Shown here: one piece after another, positions 26,066 to 36,400 of the stretch
Layout of the letters: the number at the start of each line of letters is the position of its first letter
Numbering within the stretch: the first letter of the stretch is position 1
Source of the DNA: SIG603 sp963589785
GTDB lineage: Bacteria > Bacillota > Clostridia > Oscillospirales > Acutalibacteraceae
Reading direction: 5' to 3'
DNA length: 64,000 nucleotides
NCBI GenBank assembly: GCA_963589785.1
Contig: CAVAMJ010000008.1
Coordinates: 1-64,000 of the forward strand
The notes under the pieces: generated by a model
The model's database searches: none
Told to the model about the DNA's origin: nothing
The model's input: only the letters and a program-made list of their open reading frames with translations
Translations under genes and position numbers: made by a program

Positions 26066-26923
26066 TCAGAAAAGCTCGGGGTGCATTCTGCTGTAATGAA
26101 AAATATACTGCTGAGCGATTCCGGCATCATATCCGAAAATGCTCGGGTCGACACCTGGCAACAACTTTGCCATAGCCTTTTTCATCCACACATCAACGGG
26201 GAAGCACTCCGTTCGGTGAAATCCATATAACAGAGCACAGTCGGCAACCTTGGGACCTATGCCCTTGACCGTTTGGATTTTCTTTCGTGCTTCGTCTATC
26301 GGCAAGGAGTACATCGACTCCAAAAATCCGTCCTCTAAAGCGGCATTTGCCCCCGCAAGAATATATTTTGCTCGAAAGCCGCTTCTGATTACGGCTAAAT
26401 CTTCCTCGCTAAGGCTTGCGATTTTCTCAGCACTCGGAAAAGAAAAAAGATTTGTGCCGTCTATTCTTTCACCGAAATTCTCGCACAGCCTTGCGATTAT
26501 TCCCTTAATTCTCGGAATGTTGTTGTTCTGAGAGATGATGAACGAGCAAATAGCCTCCCACGGGTCTTGCTTTAGTATGCGAATACCGGGGGCATAGTCG
26601 GCGGCTTCCTTGAGCACGGGAGAAATAAGAGAAAGTCTTTCTCTTATTTTATCGTAGTCGGCAGAGAGGTCGAAGTAATCATACCAAATTTCTTCGAATT
26701 CACTTTTGCCGCAATGAAAGGTGACGGAATTATCGTCTGCTGAGAGGGTGAGGTTTTTTCCGAATGCGACACCGCTCCACAAGCCGTCTTGATTTTCTTC
26801 CCAGCGGAAAGCCTGACCGCAATCAAGAGTTTGATCCAAATCAAATATTTTTCGGATAGTTATGCTGTTTTCGGTCTCACTAATTATTATTTTATTTATG
26901 TTATCTTTAGTATCGTTTGACAT
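26066..26923 (-). CDS. 8-oxoguanine DNA glycosylase (OGG1 family)
   Basis: About 285 residues. The N-terminal OGG domain (FDLDQTLDCGQAFRW) is followed by the helix-hairpin-helix-GPD domain: SQNNNIPRIKGII, then VKGIGPKVADC with the catalytic Lys, and FPVDVW with the essential Asp. It excises oxidised guanine and cleaves the strand. I prefer the ATG at 26923 (AAGGAA upstream); a longer frame begins at 26983. Confidence 0.88.
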   Translation of the reverse strand: MSNDTKDNINKIIISETENSITIRKIFDLDQTLDCGQAFRWEENQDGLWSGVAFGKNLTLSADDNSVTFHCGKSEFEEIWYDYFDLSADYDKIRERLSLISPVLKEAADYAPGIRILKQDPWEAICSFIISQNNNIPRIKGIIARLCENFGERIDGTNLFSFPSAEKIASLSEEDLAVIRSGFRAKYILAGANAALEDGFLESMYSLPIDEARKKIQTVKGIGPKVADCALLYGFHRTECFPVDVWMKKAMAKLLPGVDPSIFGYDAGIAQQYIFHYSRMHPELF

Positions 26924-26969
26924 AGTAATTGAAATTCCTTGTTTAGACGTGATAAATCGCAAAATAAAG

Positions 26970-27600
26970 TTTTCCACATGCATATTTTGAATTTATCGTT
27001 TTAACTCCGTGTGGATAACTCTGTGAACTTGTTGATAAAACAGTAGTTTAATTTGAAGAAAGTATAGCACAGGACTGCAAAAACATAAAGTGAAAACTTA
27101 AATACTGTGGAAAGTGAAATAAAAACTTCACGGCAATTGACTGAATTCAACCGAGAAAAATTCAAATTTGTTGAAAACACGGTGAAGAAGTTGAAAAATA
27201 AGCCTTTAAAATCATTTGTACAATTTGACAAAAACAAAAAATCAATATATTGTGCGTGTGGGTTTATTTGACACGAATTAACGGACGAACATTTTATCGC
27301 TTTTTAAGCGTTTTTAACATCTTGAAATGTTGAAGAACTTTGTGGAAAACTGTTTTCAACAATTGAAAAAGGCAATAAAATGCGGTTTTTAGCTCAAGTT
27401 TTCAACTTTTTCAACGAGTTATTCACAAATTATCTTGAAAACTCGCGAAGTTTCGGTGGAAACCTTAAACTGAAGTGGGACCGAGAAAAGACGATTTTGG
27501 AAACACAATTTTTGTGCAAAAATACCCTTGTGAGAATTTAGTATTAAACGCAAAAAATCCGAAATTTTTGTAAATTACTGCGTTTTACGGTACAAAGTAT
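26970..27600. other. Gene-free AT-rich region with DnaA-box-like sites
   Basis: No convincing frame lies between 26984 and 27685. TTTTCCACA (26970), TGTGGATAA (27010, exact DnaA-box complement), TGTGGAAAG (27107), TGTGGAAAA (27341) and TTATTCACA (27419) occur within 460 bases. Repeated GTTGAAAA/TTTTCAAC motifs are also present. It could be a DnaA-binding locus; see findings. Confidence 0.4.
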
Positions 27601-27629
27601 TTGAAGTTATTTCCGATTAGTGTTACAAT
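27601..27629 (+). promoter_or_regulatory. Sigma-A-like promoter for rlmB operon
   Basis: TTGAAG, 17 nt, TACAAT, 57 bases before the start. Confidence 0.5.
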
Positions 27630-27685
27630 AACTAATATCTATGCAATAGTAAAAAACAAACGGAAATATAGGATAATACTTATTA

Positions 27686-28471
27686 ATGGAAAACAAGAAT
27701 TATAGAGAAGAAAAGGAATCCTCTTACGGAGAGAACATAATAATCGGCAGAAATGCCGTAACCGAAGCTATCAGAAGCGGCAGAGCGATAGATTCTGTCT
27801 ATGTGCAAAAGGGAAATCGCCACGGCTCGATAACAGCCGTCCTTGCTAAGGCGAGAGATAAGGACATCAACATCAAAGAGGTTGATATAAGAAAGCTTGA
27901 CAGAATGTGCGGCGGCGCTAACCACCAGGGAATATGCGCCACTGCGGCAGCTGCCGAGTATAGCGAGCTTGAGGATATTTTCAAGCTTGCAGAGGAAAGA
28001 AACGAAGCTCCGTTCATCATTATCTGCGATGAGCTGAGCGATCCGCACAACCTCGGTGCGATTATAAGAACAGCTGAGTGTGCCGGTGCTCACGGAGTTA
28101 TCATTCCGAAGAGAAGAAATGTCGGACTTACATATTCTGTAGGAAAGACAAGTGCGGGTGCGGTTGAGTATGTTCCCGTTGTCAGAGTCACAAATCTTCC
28201 GAGCACGATAGACGAGCTCAAGGAGAAGGGACTTTGGGTATATGCCGCAGACATGGACGGAAATCCGTGGTGCGAGCAGGATTATTCCGGCCCAGTGGCA
28301 CTTGTTGTCGGCTCTGAGGGCGAGGGCGTAGGCAGACTTGTCAAAGAGAAGTGCGATTTCACCGTTTCTCTTCCGATGAAGGGCAAGATAAATTCGCTTA
28401 ATGCCTCCGTTGCTTGCGGAATCATCTGCTATGAGGTTTCACGCCAGCGCTCCGGACTTAAGTCAAAGTAA
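27686..28471 (+). CDS. rlmB: 23S rRNA 2'-O-ribose methyltransferase, TrmH/RlmB family
   Basis: 261 residues. An N-terminal substrate-binding domain (IIIGRNAVTEAIRSGR) precedes the SPOUT methyltransferase domain with motif 1 DPHNLGAIIRTAECAGA, motif 2 VGSEGEGVGRLV and motif 3 IPMKGKINSLNASVA-like (LPMKGKINSLNASVAC). It methylates the ribose of a guanosine in 23S rRNA using SAM. First gene of an operon with the large membrane protein at 28515. Confidence 0.9.
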   Translation: MENKNYREEKESSYGENIIIGRNAVTEAIRSGRAIDSVYVQKGNRHGSITAVLAKARDKDINIKEVDIRKLDRMCGGANHQGICATAAAAEYSELEDIFKLAEERNEAPFIIICDELSDPHNLGAIIRTAECAGAHGVIIPKRRNVGLTYSVGKTSAGAVEYVPVVRVTNLPSTIDELKEKGLWVYAADMDGNPWCEQDYSGPVALVVGSEGEGVGRLVKEKCDFTVSLPMKGKINSLNASVACGIICYEVSRQRSGLKSK

Positions 28472-28514
28472 AAAATTAATTTTAAGATAAAATTCCTTGA
28501 AAGGGATGCAAAGA

Positions 28515-31442
28515 ATGAGAAAAAAGAAAAAGAATCGAGATGAAGATCTCGATTATGCGGTAACGGATCAGGGCTATGGCTGGTCTCTCCCAGAGGTTGA
28601 CGGCGATGCTGCCTCCGATAACGATGAAGGTTACGTTTACGAGGGCATCGACGAAAACGGCGAGGAGGAATACGGTGTTCCTGCCGATATGGAACAGGAC
28701 ATTTCCGATACAGTTGAAGAAGCTCCGACTGCCGATTATGACGACTATTATGCCGCAAATGAGGATAACGAAAAGCCGGAGTACGAGAAGCCGAAGAAAA
28801 AGAGAAGAGGTCTTTTCGGACTTTTCGGCAAAAAGAAGCAGGACGACGACTTTGACGAGTCCGAGGACACCTACTACGGTATTCAGGTGAAGCCGCTTGA
28901 GGAGTTCAAGATGGACTACGATCCGTCAAGCCATAATCCTATGGAGGACACATTTGCCAAGCTTTTCGATACAAGTGTGAACTCTCTTGACGATGAAATC
29001 GAGGATAACTTCAATCAGATTCAGCGTGAGAGAAGAAGAAGAGTTGCAGAGGCTGTCGAAAATGCCGGAGTTGATATGAACGATGTCGCCGATGAGTTCG
29101 GTGTCATTGCGCCTCCGCCTGTCACATCATACACGGGCGAGATTGACCTCAAGAATACAAGCGATGACGACGAGTTCTCTAAGGCTATCCGTGATTCTGC
29201 AAAGTCGAGAACCATGGAAATCAAGCTCAATGTTCTCAATGACACGGTAGAGCTTCAGAAAATCGTCAATGTTCCGAAACTTGATTCCGACAATATCGAT
29301 GAGATAGAACAGCAGGCTAAAATCTACAACACCGCTGAAATTGATATTCCGGAAACACTTTCTGACGATAACATCGACGATAATGTCGAGTCTTATGATG
29401 ACGAGGATGTCGAGGGCGCAGAGTACGAATATGACGAGACAGCCGAGGGAGAAGAAAATCCTGAGGATGTTCAGCCAATCGAGGCAGATGAGGACACTCC
29501 GAATTATTATCAGGAATTCCCGACTATCGAGGATGTCACTAAATATCGTGATTTAAGCTTGCCTGTACATAACATTGACCTTGATGTCATTCAGAGTGCA
29601 ATTCTCACCGAGGCTGATGACTACGATGAAGAAACAGGCGAATATCGCGGCAAAAAAGTTAGCACAAAGAAGAGCCGCTTCAAGCTTTTTGAGGGCAAGG
29701 AGGAGCAGGCTGACGAGTCGGGCGAATCTATAGATGATTACACTTCTCCCGAGGACGCACCGTCTGTTCTCGCAGACCTCAAGTCCACAATTTCTAAGCT
29801 TGGCATGAGAACGGCTTGGACAGGACTTGCTACAATAGTTCTTTTCTTCCTCGGACTTATTCTCGAGGGAAGAGAAAACACGGTAGCTTCAACAAGCTAT
29901 GTGGTTATTTCTCTCATATTGACGGGCGTATCCGTTGCGCTTTGCCCGAAGAATATGCTTGACGGACTCAAGGGGCTCATCCGCTTTGAGCCTACAAGCG
30001 ACAGTGCAATGGCAGTTGCGGTTTTGGCAGTAGCTATTCAGCACATAGGAGCATTATTTGCACTTGACGGCGTTTCTAACGGAAACATTCACCTTTACGG
30101 TGCTTTGGCGGTCGGTGCAATCTTCCTCAATTCTGTCGGTAAACTTTCTATGGTCAGAAGAATTTATTCTAACTTCAGATTTATTACCGCACGTGAGGAT
30201 AAATACATCGTCAGAATTTATGATGACTACGACAATTCTCTGAAGCTTGCGGGCGACAGTGCTTCGGGTACTCCGAGAATTGTTCACCAGAGAAAAGCGG
30301 GCTTCCTCAAGAGATTCTTGGAGCTTAGCTACGAGCCGGACCCGTCTGAGGAGGCTGGAAGAGCGCTCGCTCCTTACGGACTTATTTTCTCACTTGTAGT
30401 TACGATTGCCGCAATTCTTCTTAACACAAGCATCAGCAGCGGTATATCTACATTTGCCGCATCAACTCTTGCTTTCTCCGTTATGACCAATATGATAGGT
30501 CTTAACTTCCCGATGAGCAAATTCTCAAAGAAGGTTAAGCGTGCGGGCGCTATGGTTTCTGGTTATCGTGCACTCCAGAGTGTTTCCGATGTCACAAATG
30601 TTATGCTTTCCGATACAGAGCTTTTCCCAAAGGGAACCGTTACAATCGGCGGAATCAAGGCTTTTGACAACGAGGGTCTTCAGGAGGCTGTCACAGCCGC
30701 AACTGCAATGATCAACGAGGTCGGCGGAACTCTTGCGGATGTTTTCGAGCAGGTAATCACAGAGAGCGGCGTGGAGCTTCCGAAAGTTGAGGCTCTTGTT
30801 CTCGAGGGAGACAACGGCGTAAGCGCAAGGGTAAACGACAAGCATGTAATTCTCGGCAACAGAGACATACTCATATCTCACAATATCACACCGCCTGAGA
30901 GAGAGGACATCATGAAGTACCTCGACGGCGGAAAGAGACCGCTTTTCATTGCGGTTGACGGCAAGCTTAAGGCTATGATAGTCGTAGGCTACAAGGCTGA
31001 CAGAAGAAGAAAGGTCGAGCTAGGTAAGCTTAAAGAGAACGAAATCGGTCTCATTGTTTATTCGACAGACCCGAACATCACCGTCGGTTTTGTTTCCAAG
31101 CTGTTCGATATGGGTGAGTCAAGAGTGAATGTTGTTCACGGCGAGCTTGCCGCAGAGTGCCTCAAGGACGAGAAGAAAGAGGTCGCAAGAGCCGATGCTA
31201 CTATCGCAACAAAGGGCAGACCGGAATCTCTTCTCAGTGTTGTCAATGCTTGCGTGAAGCAGAAGAAGCTCACAAAGGTTATAACAACCGCTCAGATTAT
31301 CGGTGCGCTTCTCGGATTTATCATCGTGACATTCGTCAGCCTCGGTTCTGCGGGTGCGGGAATTTCCGCAGTTTCGCTGTTCCTGTTTGAGGCTTTGTGG
31401 ACAGTAATCGTCATGATAATCCCCAAGGTTATGGAAAAATAA
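28515..31442 (+). CDS. Degenerate P-type ATPase-like membrane protein with long acidic N-terminus
   Basis: About 975 residues. Residues 1-430 are highly acidic and low-complexity with a basic patch (KKKRRGLFGLFGKKK near 95). Membrane helices start at about 433. The C-terminal third follows the order of a P1B ATPase: a helix where CPC would be (TNMIGLNFPMSKF), SDTELFPKGT where DKTGTLTKGT would be (Asp at about 700), and a nucleotide-domain motif (VNDKHVILGN, about 781). STDPN and VVHGELAAE replace TGD and GDGIND, and the end carries two helices. Most catalytic motifs are lost. ATG 28515 has AAAGGG upstream; a TTG at 28497 is an alternative. Confidence 0.7.
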   Translation: MRKKKKNRDEDLDYAVTDQGYGWSLPEVDGDAASDNDEGYVYEGIDENGEEEYGVPADMEQDISDTVEEAPTADYDDYYAANEDNEKPEYEKPKKKRRGLFGLFGKKKQDDDFDESEDTYYGIQVKPLEEFKMDYDPSSHNPMEDTFAKLFDTSVNSLDDEIEDNFNQIQRERRRRVAEAVENAGVDMNDVADEFGVIAPPPVTSYTGEIDLKNTSDDDEFSKAIRDSAKSRTMEIKLNVLNDTVELQKIVNVPKLDSDNIDEIEQQAKIYNTAEIDIPETLSDDNIDDNVESYDDEDVEGAEYEYDETAEGEENPEDVQPIEADEDTPNYYQEFPTIEDVTKYRDLSLPVHNIDLDVIQSAILTEADDYDEETGEYRGKKVSTKKSRFKLFEGKEEQADESGESIDDYTSPEDAPSVLADLKSTISKLGMRTAWTGLATIVLFFLGLILEGRENTVASTSYVVISLILTGVSVALCPKNMLDGLKGLIRFEPTSDSAMAVAVLAVAIQHIGALFALDGVSNGNIHLYGALAVGAIFLNSVGKLSMVRRIYSNFRFITAREDKYIVRIYDDYDNSLKLAGDSASGTPRIVHQRKAGFLKRFLELSYEPDPSEEAGRALAPYGLIFSLVVTIAAILLNTSISSGISTFAASTLAFSVMTNMIGLNFPMSKFSKKVKRAGAMVSGYRALQSVSDVTNVMLSDTELFPKGTVTIGGIKAFDNEGLQEAVTAATAMINEVGGTLADVFEQVITESGVELPKVEALVLEGDNGVSARVNDKHVILGNRDILISHNITPPEREDIMKYLDGGKRPLFIAVDGKLKAMIVVGYKADRRRKVELGKLKENEIGLIVYSTDPNITVGFVSKLFDMGESRVNVVHGELAAECLKDEKKEVARADATIATKGRPESLLSVVNACVKQKKLTKVITTAQIIGALLGFIIVTFVSLGSAGAGISAVSLFLFEALWTVIVMIIPKVMEK

Positions 31443-31452
31443 TTAAAATCTA

Positions 31453-31490
31453 AATGCATCCCAAAAAATATTTTGGGGTGCATTATTTTT
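31453..31490 (+). terminator. Terminator of rlmB operon
   Basis: AATGCATCCCAAAA / TTTTGGGGTGCATT stem (one G-T pair) followed by ATTTTTA. Confidence 0.85.
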
Positions 31491-31576
31491 AGTCTTGCAA
31501 AAAGTCTTGTAAAATATTATCATTCTCACGATAGGTATTTGGTTTTGAAAAACTAATAATTGTAATGAGGTATTTT

Positions 31577-32242
31577 ATGAATCTAAAAGCAGAATTGAAG
31601 CAGAGGGTCACGGGCGAGAGAATGGCTGTGAGAATAGTTGTTATGGTGCTTGCCTGTACGCTCATGGGACTTGGCATATCCTTTTATGCGCATGCCGCAA
31701 TGGGCTCTGATCCCTGCTCAACCATGAATCTCGGCTTAGCTAAGGTTTTGGGTAAAAATCTCGGTCCCGTTATGGTCTCGACAAACATCATTCTTTTGAT
31801 TTTTGTTGTAATCTTCGACAGAAGCATGCTCGGCTTGGGAACAATCGGAAACATGGTGCTTTGCGGCTTCACATCCGATTTCTTTAACATCTTCCTCGAT
31901 AAACTTTTGCCGCCGACAGAGGAAATGAGCATTTCTTTCAGAGTTCTTCTCACGCTCATCGGTGTTGTCATCCAGCTGTTTGGTATATCCTTTTATATCA
32001 CTGCCGACCTCGGAATGGCACCGTACGACTGTATTCCTTATATAATAGAAGAGAAAACACATTTTAATTTCAGAGTGGTTCGTGTCATTTGGGACTGGGC
32101 GTTTGTCGCAGTAGGATTTTTCTTCGGCGCAAGCGTCGGAATCGGCACGATAATCATGTGCTTCTGCATCGGCCCAATCATCCCCATATTAAATAAGCAT
32201 GTGGCGGGTCCCATTCTGAAAGCAGAGAATATACGCGCTTAA
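31577..32242 (+). CDS. YczE/YyaS/YitT family membrane protein
   Basis: About 221 residues with five to six membrane helices and the family pattern GLGISFYAHAAMGSDPCSTMN and, repeated in the second half, FGISFYITADLGMAPYDCIP. Function in the family is unsettled. ATG 31577 has TGAGG 7 bases upstream and is preferred over 31565. Confidence 0.8.
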   Translation: MNLKAELKQRVTGERMAVRIVVMVLACTLMGLGISFYAHAAMGSDPCSTMNLGLAKVLGKNLGPVMVSTNIILLIFVVIFDRSMLGLGTIGNMVLCGFTSDFFNIFLDKLLPPTEEMSISFRVLLTLIGVVIQLFGISFYITADLGMAPYDCIPYIIEEKTHFNFRVVRVIWDWAFVAVGFFFGASVGIGTIIMCFCIGPIIPILNKHVAGPILKAENIRA

Positions 32243-32243
32243 A

Positions 32244-33083
32244 ATGAAAAATAAAAGAAATAACACAAAGAACAAAACAAATAAATATCTTTCCGTTGCC
32301 GCTTTTTCCGCATTGGTGAGCGGTTCTGCATCTATGTTCTTATTTAATGAGAACAATGTGATTGAAAAAACTTTTTACCGTATCGGAAAAGAAAGCTCCG
32401 ACAAAACGATATTCAGAATTGTTCAGGTGTCGGATCTTCACGGCAAGGAGTTCGGAAAAAACAACGCTATCCTTTTAGATGAGATAAGAGCGCTTTCCCC
32501 TGATTTAATCGCCGTGACGGGAGATATAATCTGGGGATACGAACCGAATTTCGAGAGTGCTGTCGTGTTCTTGAGAAAAGCAAGTTTCATCGCTCCTGTT
32601 GTTTTCGTTACGGGAAATCACGAGGAATGTTATTCTGGTGAAGAACTCGATGAACTGCTTGAAACCTTTGCGGAATCAGGCGTGAAAATTCTCGATAACG
32701 ATAGCGTTTTCTTGGAGAAAAACGGCAAGAAAATTAAAATCGGCGGAGTCGGCGAGAGAAATTTGATAGCGGGAAATATCGTGAAAAACGAGAGCGACTG
32801 CTTCAGCGTGCTTTTGGCTCATATTCCACATTTTTGCGAGTTTTATGCGGAATGCGGCTATGATATAGTCCTCACAGGACACGCACACGGCGGACAGATG
32901 AGAATGCCGCTTTCAAAATTGCCGCTTGTGGCGCCGAGTCAAGGGCTTTTCCCAAAGTACACCGAGGGAAGCTACGAGGTAGGGAAAACAAGAGTGTTTA
33001 TCTCGAGGGGCCTTGGAAGAAGCGTTATACCGTATAGGCTTTTTAACAGACCGGAGCTTTGTATCTATGATATTTCTCTTTGA
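32244..33083 (+). CDS. Membrane-anchored metallophosphoesterase (YkuE/YaeI-like)
   Basis: 279 residues. An N-terminal helix (about 14-34) anchors the enzyme outside. The calcineurin-like fold shows VQVSDLHG, VTGDIIWG, VTGNHE and LTGHAHGGQMRMP, supplying all metal-binding residues. Related enzymes hydrolyse UDP-sugar or lipid phosphates. Starts 1 base after the preceding stop, so co-transcribed. Confidence 0.88.
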   Translation: MKNKRNNTKNKTNKYLSVAAFSALVSGSASMFLFNENNVIEKTFYRIGKESSDKTIFRIVQVSDLHGKEFGKNNAILLDEIRALSPDLIAVTGDIIWGYEPNFESAVVFLRKASFIAPVVFVTGNHEECYSGEELDELLETFAESGVKILDNDSVFLEKNGKKIKIGGVGERNLIAGNIVKNESDCFSVLLAHIPHFCEFYAECGYDIVLTGHAHGGQMRMPLSKLPLVAPSQGLFPKYTEGSYEVGKTRVFISRGLGRSVIPYRLFNRPELCIYDISL

Positions 33084-33095
33084 TGCCCTATGTGC

Positions 33096-33124
33096 TTGAC
33101 AAATACTGCCTTAAATGTTATATT
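33096..33124 (+). promoter_or_regulatory. Sigma-A promoter of the ileS leader
   Basis: TTGACA, 17 nt, TATATT. Confidence 0.8.
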
Positions 33125-33144
33125 TTCAAGTGCAAGAAAATTAA

Positions 33145-33378
33145 GGAAAACGCTGTGACGATGAGAGTAACTAAGTCCGAAGGCTTCAGAGAGCTGCCGT
33201 TTGGTGCAAGGCAGTGCGAGTAAGGCTCAGCGAAGATCACATCCGAGCGGCAGCGCAGAAAAGAATGTAAGCGCTGACGGAACCTCACCGTTAGAGGAGG
33301 CACATATCAAGAGTATGATGAAGACCGGGTGGTTAAGCGATTATAAGTCGTCCTGAGTTAGGACGGCTTTTTTTATTT
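33145..33378 (+). promoter_or_regulatory. T-box riboswitch, isoleucine type
   Basis: The leader upstream of ileS contains an extended Stem I region, a candidate ATC (Ile) specifier at 33236-33238, and a T-box-like GGGTGGTTAAGCG segment (33327-33339; consensus GGGTGGNACCGCG). It is followed by a strong terminator AGTCGTCC / GGACGGCT plus T-run (33346-33378). Uncharged tRNA-Ile should stabilise the antiterminator and permit ileS expression. The T-box core departs slightly from consensus. Confidence 0.85.
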
Positions 33379-33427
33379 TGTAAAACTATTAGTCTTTCAT
33401 ATACGTAGTAAAGAAAGGAAAGTCGCT

Positions 33428-36400
33428 ATGTACAAGAACGTTTCAGCGTCCCAGAATGTGGTCGAAAGAGAAAGAGAGACCGTCAAGTTCTGGAACGAAA
33501 ACCATGTTTTCGAAAAGACAGTCGAGGACTGCAAGGGTAAGCCTACCTATACTTTCTATGACGGCCCTCCGACGGCTAACGGAACACCTCACATCGGTCA
33601 CGTTTTAACTCGTGCCGTAAAGGACCTCATTCCGAGATACAGAATTATGAAGGGCTATGATGTTCCTCGTAAGGCGGGCTGGGATACTCACGGTCTTCCT
33701 GTTGAGATCGAGGTCGAGAAAATTCTCGGCATCGACGGCAAGGAGCAGATCGAGGCTTACGGTCTTGACCCGTTCATCACAAAGTGTAAGGAATCCGTTT
33801 GGAAATATAAAGGAATGTGGGAGGACTTCTCCAAGGCTGTCGGTTTCTGGGCAGACATGGACAACCCATATGTTACCTATGACAACAACTTCATCGAGTC
33901 CGAGTGGTGGGCTCTCAAGACTATCTTCGACAAGGGTCTTCTTTATAAAGGATATAAGATTGTTCCTTATTGCCCTCGCTGCGGAACACCGCTTTCCTCT
34001 CACGAGGTTGCTCAGGGCTACAAGACCTTAAAGGAGCGCACCGCAGTAGTACGCTTCAAGGCTGTCGGTGAGGACGCTTACTTCCTCGCATGGACAACAA
34101 CACCGTGGACACTTCCGTCTAACGTTGCACTTTGCGTAAACCCGAACGATACTTATGTTAAGGTAAAGGCAGCAGACGGCTATACCTATTATATGGCAGA
34201 GGCTCTTCTTGAGAAGGTTCTCGGAAAGCTTTCTGAGGATGACAAGCCGGCTTACGAGATTCTCGAGACATACAAGGGAAGCGATCTCGAGTACAGAGAG
34301 TATGAGTCTCTCTACAAGTGCACAGCTGAAAAGGCGGCAGCTCTTGGCAAGAAGGCTCATTATGTCGTATGTGACGACTATGTCACTATGAGCGACGGTA
34401 CAGGTATCGTTCATATCGCTCCCGCTTTCGGTGAGGACGACGCAAAGGTCGGCAGAAAGTACGATCTTCCGCTTGTAAAGTTCGTTGACGAAAAGGGCTG
34501 CCTCACAGAGGAAACTCCTTTTGCCGGAATGCGCTGCAAGCCTTCCGCACACGAGATCGAGAACGGCGCCGTAAGCGCAGACCCTGAGGTTCTCAAGGAT
34601 CTCTATGAGCGTGGAGTTCTCTTTGATTCTCCGAAGGTCGAGCATGACTATCCGCACTGCTGGAGATGTAACACTCCTCTCATCTATTACGCAAGAGAGT
34701 CTTGGTTCATCAAGATGACAGCCGTAAGAGAGGATTTAATCAGAAATAACAACACAGTCAACTGGATGCCAGAGTCCATCGGTAAGGGAAGATTCGGCGA
34801 CTGGCTCGAGAATATTCAGGATTGGGGTATCTCAAGAAACAGATACTGGGGAACTCCACTCAACATCTGGGAGTGCTCATGCGGCCACCTCGAGAGTATC
34901 GGTTCAATCGAGGAATTAAAGAGCAAGGCAGTTTCTTGCCCTGACAACATCGAGCTTCACCGCCCATACATCGATGAGGTAACAATCCCGTGCCCTGACT
35001 GCGGCAAGATTATGCACCGTGTACCTGAGGTTATCGACTGCTGGTTCGACTCCGGTTCAATGCCTTTCGCTCAGCACCATTATCCGTTCGAGAATAAGGA
35101 TAAGTTCGAGGCTCAGTTCCCGGCTGACTTCATCTCTGAGGCTGTCGACCAGACAAGAGGTTGGTTCTACTCCCTCATGGCTATCTCCACTCTTCTCTTT
35201 AATAAGGCTCCTTACAAGAACGTCATCGTTCTCGGTCACGTTCAGGATGCTGACGGTCAGAAGATGAGTAAGTCAAAGGGAAATGCCGTCAACCCGATGG
35301 AAGCCCTCAACACCTACGGCGCAGACGCTATCCGCTGGTACTTCTACTCCAACTCCGCTCTTTGGCTTCCTAATAAGTGGCACGAGAAGGCAGTTATGGA
35401 GGGACAGAGAAAGTTCCTTTCAACTCTCTGGAACAGCTACGCATTCTTCGTTCTTTACGCTAACATAGATAATTTTGATGCCACAAAGTATAACCTCGAT
35501 GAGTGCAAGCTCACCGTTATGGACAAGTGGCTCATCTCCAAGCTCAATACCGTCATCAAGACTTCTGACGAGTATTTAAGTGATTACAAGATTCAGGACA
35601 CAACAAAGGTCATGACAGAATTTGTCGATGAGCTTTCTAACTGGTATGTTCGCCGCTCAAGAGAGAGATTCTGGGCTAAGGACATGACAGAGGATAAGAT
35701 TGCCGCTTACATGACTCTTTACACCGCTTTGGTAGAGTTCAGCAAGGCAGCCGCTCCGCTCACACCGTTCATCACTGAGGAGATTTATCAGAACCTCGTC
35801 AGAACAAACGATAAGAACGCTCCTGAGTCAATTCACCTTTGCTCTTATCCGAAGTATGACGAATCTAAGATTGATTCCGAGCTTGAGCAGAACATGGAAG
35901 AGGTTCTCACAGCCGTCACACTCGGCCGTGCCGCAAGAAATGATGCCGCAATCAAGAACCGTCAGCCGCTTGCTAAGATGTATATCGCAGGAGAGAAGGA
36001 AATTCCTGAAATCTACACCGATATCATCACAGACGAGCTTAATGTTAAGGCTCTCGAGTTCACAAACGATGCAAGCATGTTTGTAACCTACACCTTCAAG
36101 CCACAGCTTAGACTTCTCGGTAAGAAGCTTGGCAAGCGTTTGGGCGCAGTCAGAACTGCTCTTGCAGAGCTTGACGGCTCAAAGGCAAAGAAGGAGCTTG
36201 ATACAAACGGCGTTCTCAAGCTTGAGGTTAACGACGGCGGCGAGCCTGTCGAGCTCACAAGCGAGGAGCTTCTCATCGATACCGCTAAGGCAGAGGGCTT
36301 TGTCTCAGCTACAGAAAACAACGTAACAGTTGTACTCGATACCACACTCACTCCTGAGCTTATCGAAGAGGGTATGGTTCGTGAGGTTGTAAGCAAGGTT

